Shown here piece by piece: positions 59,901 through 64,000 of a stretch of DNA of 64,000 bases. Location: NCBI GenBank assembly GCA_001771585.1, contig MEUE01000001.1:540744-604743 (forward strand), written 5' to 3'. A program made the translations under genes and the position numbers. Source of the stretch: a candidate division WOR-1 bacterium RIFOXYB2_FULL_46_45. GTDB lineage: Bacteria > Margulisbacteria > WOR-1 > XYC2-FULL-46-14. Under the pieces are notes generated by a model that made no database searches, was not told the origin of the DNA, and was given only the letters and a program-made list of their open reading frames with translations. Position 1 is the first letter of the stretch. Each line of letters begins with the position of its first letter.

Positions 59901-62570
59901 CTCTGCCTTGTCGTTTGCCTTGAACAACCCCGCCAGATTTATAGAAATTTCGGTCCGAACCAACTCCAGCTCCGACAGGTTCTCCTCCGCCATCAGCTGA
60001 TCTCTTTGTTCAATGATCTTGTCTAAAATGGCAGTCATCTGGGGATCTTGCAAGGCAGTCTTTTTTTTATGAACTAGCGCTCTAATCAGGGCAGCCGCAA
60101 TTTGTATATGACGCATTGAATCTTCTTTCCGTCCAAGAAATGGCTTAAGATAAGAAGCATAAGAAGAGTAGAGCCACGATAAATTCTGGATTCCGCTAAG
60201 AAAAGCCGGCAGGTTTGATCCGGAAGACAAATCGATGCTCTCCATAAGCAGAGCCTTGGCTTCTTTATAGTCGGCATATTGTTTTTTCCGGATCAGGTAA
60301 GGGACCATCCCCATGATCGTCATCGGGAAATTGTCGGGTTTGACAAGCCGAGGGTTTTCTTTGTAAAATTTATAAATCACCTTGAATTCTTTATATGCTT
60401 CTTCATATTTTTTAAGCTTATTCAAGACGTTGGCCAAGCCGGACCTCAATGACATCTCTACTTCTTTTGCCGAAATTTCCATTTCCTTAAAATATTTACC
60501 CTTATCAAGCCCTATGGCCGTTTCTTCATAAGTAACATTAAATTCCCCGGTTGCTTTTGCCAAAAGTTTTTTAAACTTATCGTCACTCCCAACATATTCG
60601 TCGGTCTTACCGTCAAGGATTAAATTGTAGAGTCTGCGGGCAAAGTCAAGATATTGGAGCCCTTTCTCTTTTGTGGCGGCTTCCCGGCTGTAGATGAAAC
60701 CGAGACGCTCGTAGATTTGGGTAAGGTTCTTTAGGGCAACGAAGCGATCCTGGACAACCTTAAGCTTTTTTCCTTTGTCAATATAATAGTCATAAGCGGT
60801 ATCAAGCAAAGCGGCAAAAAGGTTTTCGGCCAGCCTTTTTAATCCCGGCGTCTTCTTTCCCCTTTCATAGATCGCCCAGGCAAAATTGAGCTGGTCGTTA
60901 ACCCTGGTCTTTTTAAAAATTTCCGATCCGGAGAACTTGCCAATCCTTACAAAATCCAATCCCGAATTGTTTTCGGCAGCCAACTTGCTCCATTCCCTGT
61001 TTTTGGTAACCAGTTTAGTGGCCCTATCACCAAGGGGATCTTTCCCAAGAATATGCCAATATAAAAGCGCGACCGTCGCGTAATCCTTTTCTTTGCCGTA
61101 ATACCCTATCAATTTCCCAATAAACGACGGGAGATAGGTATTCCCTTTTTTAGAAAACATCAGATGCGCCGGAGGGGAATCCGACAAAGCCCCTTTTACA
61201 AAGCCCACAAATTTATTTTTGTATGTTTTGTCTTTTTTTATGGCTCCGATTAAGCTAAAGATGTCAACCAGTATAAAAATGGCATCGTCGCTCAAATGGT
61301 TCTTTTCCCTGCCGGTATCCCTGAAAAAATCTTCCTTCCGCTCATCGGAAATAGTGGCCTTGCTTGCAAAATTAAAAAGATTTGCCAATCTATCTCCTTC
61401 CGCAAAGACCTGGCCGACATTATTTCCCGGGAAAGGATTCTCTCTTTCAAAAAAGCTCTTAACAACCAATGTATCGTGATTGCCAGACGATACTTTCCCC
61501 AGAAGAAAAAGCATCAGCATATACGCCTTCCTTAAATACTCCTCGCTTTGCAGGGTCTTCCCCTGGTTATAATACGCCCATGCCAGCGCGGCGATTACCC
61601 TGAAGCATTGCACCTTTAATGTTTCGGGATGGTCTTTTATTTCGGGGGTGGCTTGAAATTCTTTTGACAATTTGCCGACATCCACAAATGGAGCGGTAAA
61701 ATCAAACTTAGAAGCTCTTTCAATCGCTTCCCCGTATCGCTTGTCATGGACCAGATCTTCTATTTCTTTGACTTTCTTTTCGCGCGCTATCACTTTTTCG
61801 AGTACTCTGGCGCGGGCCTGGAAGCCGTAGTATATCTTACCATCGATGGTAATTGTTTTATGGGCTTCCCGATCATCAATGGGAGTAAAATTACCTGTTT
61901 TTTCAATCTGTTGGAAGCCCAAAGCCTTTTTTAAATATTCCTCTGCCAGGGAAATTGAATCCGGCCGATCCATTCCCATTGCCGCTTCCGCCAGGTTATA
62001 GGTTAGTTCCCCTTCAACAAAAACAACATATCCAAAAGCATTTGAAGTAAAACACGGCCCTTTAAATGAAGGGTTGTCCTTGCACTGGTCTGATGAAAAC
62101 CGAAAACTTTTTGAATAAATGCCGACAAAATTGTTTAACCGCGCTTCAGGTATTCCGCATTGCTTGGGAAGGTTGAAATTAAATTCGCTTTTATTATAAA
62201 GCGCATAGCCAATTTCGTGGGCTTTGGTATAATAGATTTTGGCGGCAGGATCTTTTTTTCTGCTCAACATTTGCGCTTTCTTTAGATAAACCTGCATCAG
62301 GCGGACAAGAACGCCTTGAGGCAAAGTATTGTAATTACGCTCTTGAATTTTTTGTTGCCCAATCTTTTCCAATGCCAACAATATTGAAACAAGCTCAGTC
62401 TCATACACATCAATATTGCCTAAATTGGTTGAATCCAAAAATATATTAGAGCTTATCTCTTGGAGTTTTCTGGACATTTCTTTTAACGCTGTATAAACGG
62501 ATGCGTCATCTAATGCCGTTGGGGCATAATTGCTTACCCTGGAGCAAATTTTTGGAATTTCTCCTCCCAT
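56967..62570 (-). CDS. Giant TPR protein with C-terminal beta-barrel
   Basis: A 1,867-residue protein. N-terminus MGGEIPKICSRVSNYAPT, no signal peptide. Residues about 30-1490 are TPR/helical repeats (VKCFRVIAALAWAYYNQGKT-like QCFRVIAALAWAYYNQGKT, RSGLANVLNKLKKYEEAYKEF, LGKAWAQMGDLRGEQEKWADAV, YSLANALYQVRDYKGAKDYYF). Residues about 1530-1867 are a predicted barrel (RGSYPVSKDFRMGGGLSVGFG, FNFEVTPFFRGEN, GYGEIGLRVILPYVKL, WEGSFGAGYKFNNG) ending GGGIGLEF with a terminal Phe, as in outer-membrane beta-signals. ATG 62570 has a GGAG Shine-Dalgarno overlapping the previous stop. It is co-transcribed with the Omp85 fusion 31 nt downstream. Confidence 0.87.
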   Translation of the reverse strand: MGGEIPKICSRVSNYAPTALDDASVYTALKEMSRKLQEISSNIFLDSTNLGNIDVYETELVSILLALEKIGQQKIQERNYNTLPQGVLVRLMQVYLKKAQMLSRKKDPAAKIYYTKAHEIGYALYNKSEFNFNLPKQCGIPEARLNNFVGIYSKSFRFSSDQCKDNPSFKGPCFTSNAFGYVVFVEGELTYNLAEAAMGMDRPDSISLAEEYLKKALGFQQIEKTGNFTPIDDREAHKTITIDGKIYYGFQARARVLEKVIAREKKVKEIEDLVHDKRYGEAIERASKFDFTAPFVDVGKLSKEFQATPEIKDHPETLKVQCFRVIAALAWAYYNQGKTLQSEEYLRKAYMLMLFLLGKVSSGNHDTLVVKSFFERENPFPGNNVGQVFAEGDRLANLFNFASKATISDERKEDFFRDTGREKNHLSDDAIFILVDIFSLIGAIKKDKTYKNKFVGFVKGALSDSPPAHLMFSKKGNTYLPSFIGKLIGYYGKEKDYATVALLYWHILGKDPLGDRATKLVTKNREWSKLAAENNSGLDFVRIGKFSGSEIFKKTRVNDQLNFAWAIYERGKKTPGLKRLAENLFAALLDTAYDYYIDKGKKLKVVQDRFVALKNLTQIYERLGFIYSREAATKEKGLQYLDFARRLYNLILDGKTDEYVGSDDKFKKLLAKATGEFNVTYEETAIGLDKGKYFKEMEISAKEVEMSLRSGLANVLNKLKKYEEAYKEFKVIYKFYKENPRLVKPDNFPMTIMGMVPYLIRKKQYADYKEAKALLMESIDLSSGSNLPAFLSGIQNLSWLYSSYASYLKPFLGRKEDSMRHIQIAAALIRALVHKKKTALQDPQMTAILDKIIEQRDQLMAEENLSELELVRTEISINLAGLFKANDKAEGAIGIYNWILSKSASDLDAEKLMAIRIGLAEAYARDAQLKMKAGETEEAEKQAREAEKYADLANLSASKFEDKFKAISAWAWARGIIAGKLKKEGKEIEAVKMFSETAAKYRSEIVEKLRGLTREDNDALTELKSSPQKILLAYAGMLKAARQYQSALIIYQRLEHIPEARIAIAEMYAEYGKVRMERQQEFSDIESAALKDQFVPAAERMAKALEKLSGQRIVKVKDGLVVLSAVRGLGWVLSELSRIGAESVSKDDLKKAAFMIYEALLGERNGLRIDETAMERFLNIEPGSFSRIMSFIRDHRGEIMHVEVLEEGEVSTWDIKTAYLNTIYNVSDSQKLLATVEKELAALKKESPEEQKRETAEKERFKANALLARANLYCWKMAKNNIKMSESYYKKAQADFEEALRIAEKILANCSGQDKNIENICFDSAFGIIHILIKQDKIAEAEEKLNEVIGKLSSARRNHFVRLGKAWAQMGDLRGEQEKWADAVQNYKKAMVYYDRFRSLKQERSQLYYSLANALYQVRDYKGAKDYYFNAIKAIRADGHSIDKLIADKEWAILSILIESELGLARVYKQDREYALSKARVKNAEDLLAKIPGDMDDKPKIARSAAKEFFDTERTVEEDSGEAAVSFSYNKGEYVDDKKKSSDTGFNKLNMRGSYPVSKDFRMGGGLSVGFGMPESSYTADKGNRVKYLTYNQSVGYDLWGKYKLERPSFNFEVTPFFRGENTSFNYYQNDENSGQVEKNGSYNANTLGAKLEFAPKWQVADGDVMLMPFVSAEGAVLLREGENEIDVRRQGMVDARDSLQRLNDKYPSGGPADERTKAIGEYNDKINALPDSTEPLGSGYGEIGLRVILPYVKLSDSWALSPTFYSATRGGYDETSSNGFFAVERSKAGRIAQAFGMDLKFRSRGPWQFFAGGLYQVGNYQYWEGSFGAGYKFNNGTVLKGKLGFSGYRGDNVSFDEIGGGIGLEF

Positions 62571-62571
62571 G

Positions 62572-63981
62572 TTATTTCACTCCTTTCAAGCCGAGCGCTC
62601 CTTCCATAACTATCTGCTCATTGCCACTGTAAGACCCGATGATCCTGGCTATAATTTCTTGATTGTTGGGATTGGTCAAAAGCCCTTTATACTCGGCTAT
62701 TTCTTTGTCCAGTCCGGAAGAATCTTCCGAAAGGTTAAGCGCCCTCCGCAAATATCTGCGACCTTCGACTCCACGGTTAGCCGCTATGTACATTTTGGCC
62801 AGCTCCTTTAATAATCCGCTCCGTTGGTAGGGATCGCCGTTCACCAGCAAACGGATAAAACCGTTGCTTTCAATATCGCCGATCAATTCAACCATCTTTT
62901 CTTCCAAACTCCCCGCACTGAACCCGATTGCCGCGTCTTCATCCAAAATCCGGTGCATCATGCCAATGGCATTCTTCTTCCCTTCTTCCGAACGGTTAAA
63001 TACCAGCCAGGCAACCGATTGGTAGGCCCCGATAATCCTCTTAAACCAATCGGTCGTATAGGGAGTGTCTCCATAAAATTTCCGATAGGCCTCCGCCAAA
63101 AGCTTTTCTGCCGCGCCAAGGGCTTCGGTGGTGTTGCTTCCCAAAACCTTTTTTACTTGTTCAACTTCCGCGAGCAATTCCAGCTCTTCCATAACTTTTG
63201 CCCTCTCCCCTTTTCCCATCCTTTCTTCATACGAGCGCAAGCTCTGAGAAAAATCCAAAAGCCGCTCCATAGAATCGGAAAAAGCTTCATAATCGTCATC
63301 CTCAAGCGCTTTTTCCGCGCTGCTTAAAAACGCCCTTTCAAATTCGGTCAACCCTGTTTTTAGTTCGGCTATGACCGCTTTAACCTTCTTTATAATGAGC
63401 ACCCTTCCCTTAATCCTTTCTTCGAGATAAGTAGAGGTAATTCTTGCATCAAAATCAAACTGCTTCTCCTCAAAAATGGTCACTTCTTTACCAAGCCTGG
63501 CAAGGTGCTCTTCCATTTTTCTCTTGTTGATCTGCCTGGTGTAGTCCGGACCGTATACCAGCGCCTGAATGGTGCGCCCAATAAAACCAAGCGTCCTTAC
63601 CCGGCTTAAAACCGCTGGAGAAGAAACCCTGGTTGCGCCCGCGCGCACACTCTTTATCATCCGTAAAATGCCGACACAATCTTCTTCCGCCCGTTTTGAT
63701 TCTTCCCTTTCCAGAAAATAGACCACCCGTTCCAAAAAGGCCCTAACGCGAACCATGGGAGACAACTCTCTTACTCGTTCAAAATCGGACGCCACCTGCC
63801 TGGTTGCCGCTTCGGCTTCCGATTCCGTCTCGCTGACAAACTCAATCTTGGCCGCTGCCAAAGCAAGTTTCGCATAACGAACATAATCGGCTATTTTTGC
63901 TTTGTTTTTGGTATCCCAATCGGCCACAGCTCCTTCAACCCCGGAAACTTCTAACTTCCCCTCCAGTATGGTTTTGGCCAC
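62572..63981 (-). CDS. Helical TPR-like protein, 5' end uncertain
   Basis: A helical repeat protein of at least 469 residues (IADYVRYAKLALAAAKIEF, FLERVVYFLEREESKRAEE, ELAKMYIAANRGVEGRRYLRRALNL). GTG 63981 is preceded by GGGAGGGG at 9 nt and can be the start. However, the frame stays open to the window edge, so the gene may be longer. It ends 1 nt before the 1,867-residue gene and is the first visible gene of that operon; its promoter is outside the window. No family beyond TPR-like. Confidence 0.75.
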   Translation of the reverse strand: MAKTILEGKLEVSGVEGAVADWDTKNKAKIADYVRYAKLALAAAKIEFVSETESEAEAATRQVASDFERVRELSPMVRVRAFLERVVYFLEREESKRAEEDCVGILRMIKSVRAGATRVSSPAVLSRVRTLGFIGRTIQALVYGPDYTRQINKRKMEEHLARLGKEVTIFEEKQFDFDARITSTYLEERIKGRVLIIKKVKAVIAELKTGLTEFERAFLSSAEKALEDDDYEAFSDSMERLLDFSQSLRSYEERMGKGERAKVMEELELLAEVEQVKKVLGSNTTEALGAAEKLLAEAYRKFYGDTPYTTDWFKRIIGAYQSVAWLVFNRSEEGKKNAIGMMHRILDEDAAIGFSAGSLEEKMVELIGDIESNGFIRLLVNGDPYQRSGLLKELAKMYIAANRGVEGRRYLRRALNLSEDSSGLDKEIAEYKGLLTNPNNQEIIARIIGSYSGNEQIVMEGALGLKGVK

Positions 63982-64000
63982 TCTTGCAATCCCCTCCCGT

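Overview
The window reads as one contig piece of a diderm bacterium from an uncultured lineage. The SLH-domain outer-membrane barrels, a galactolipid-type glycosyltransferase next to GalE, an Omp85 protein, very large repeat proteins and short palindromes inserted in reading frames suggest Margulisbacteria/Saganbacteria (WOR-1) or a neighbouring candidate phylum. This placement is inference; no rRNA is present.

Layout. 1-19 kb is mostly housekeeping: the 3' end of endonuclease IV (nfo), a PP2C phosphatase, larB-larC (nickel-pincer cofactor), rfbC, hisG (long form), a Yip1 membrane protein, a PorV-like barrel with a metallo-beta-lactamase-fold protein, an operon galE / MGDG-synthase-like glycosyltransferase / SLH porin / cstA, metX-metW, and smpB-orf-orf-ssrA (tmRNA). 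Two AAA/DUF4143 ATPase genes (7.7-8.8 kb and 17.9-19.1 kb) interrupt this region, and each is flanked by direct repeats copied from its insertion site.

19-64 kb is one co-oriented (minus strand) accessory region of very large proteins. It holds a 4,379-residue protein with an embedded SecA-like ATPase, several Pro/Ala-rich or TPR proteins, a Ser/Thr protein kinase, three predicted barrel proteins that lack an N-terminal signal peptide (one is an Omp85/BamA-type protein fused to TPRs), and a block of three classically secreted proteins (beta-propeller/IPT, IPT plus a PNPFNP-type C-terminal domain, and a barrel with three SLH domains).

The main discovery is a promoter family. Ten sites read [CG]AA[GA]TTTT (one CAAGTTCC and one CAAGATTT variant), then exactly 11 nt, then nnCGATAA/T. 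This resembles sigma-28 (FliA/sigmaD) promoters. Eight sites lie in front of the giant-protein and kinase genes. The other two lie in front of the PP2C phosphatase at 1 kb and a 72-residue protein at 9.1 kb. They tie a kinase, a phosphatase, a SecA-like motor, an Omp85 protein and signal-less barrel proteins into one putative regulon. My working model is a sigma-28-controlled cell-surface or secretion machine under kinase/phosphatase control; its function is not known from sequence.

Other themes: many first genes of operons appear to be leaderless (the -10 box ends 6-9 nt before the start codon), and short palindromes or repeated words sit in frame inside genes. No CRISPR array, rRNA, tRNA or recognisable insertion-sequence transposase was seen.
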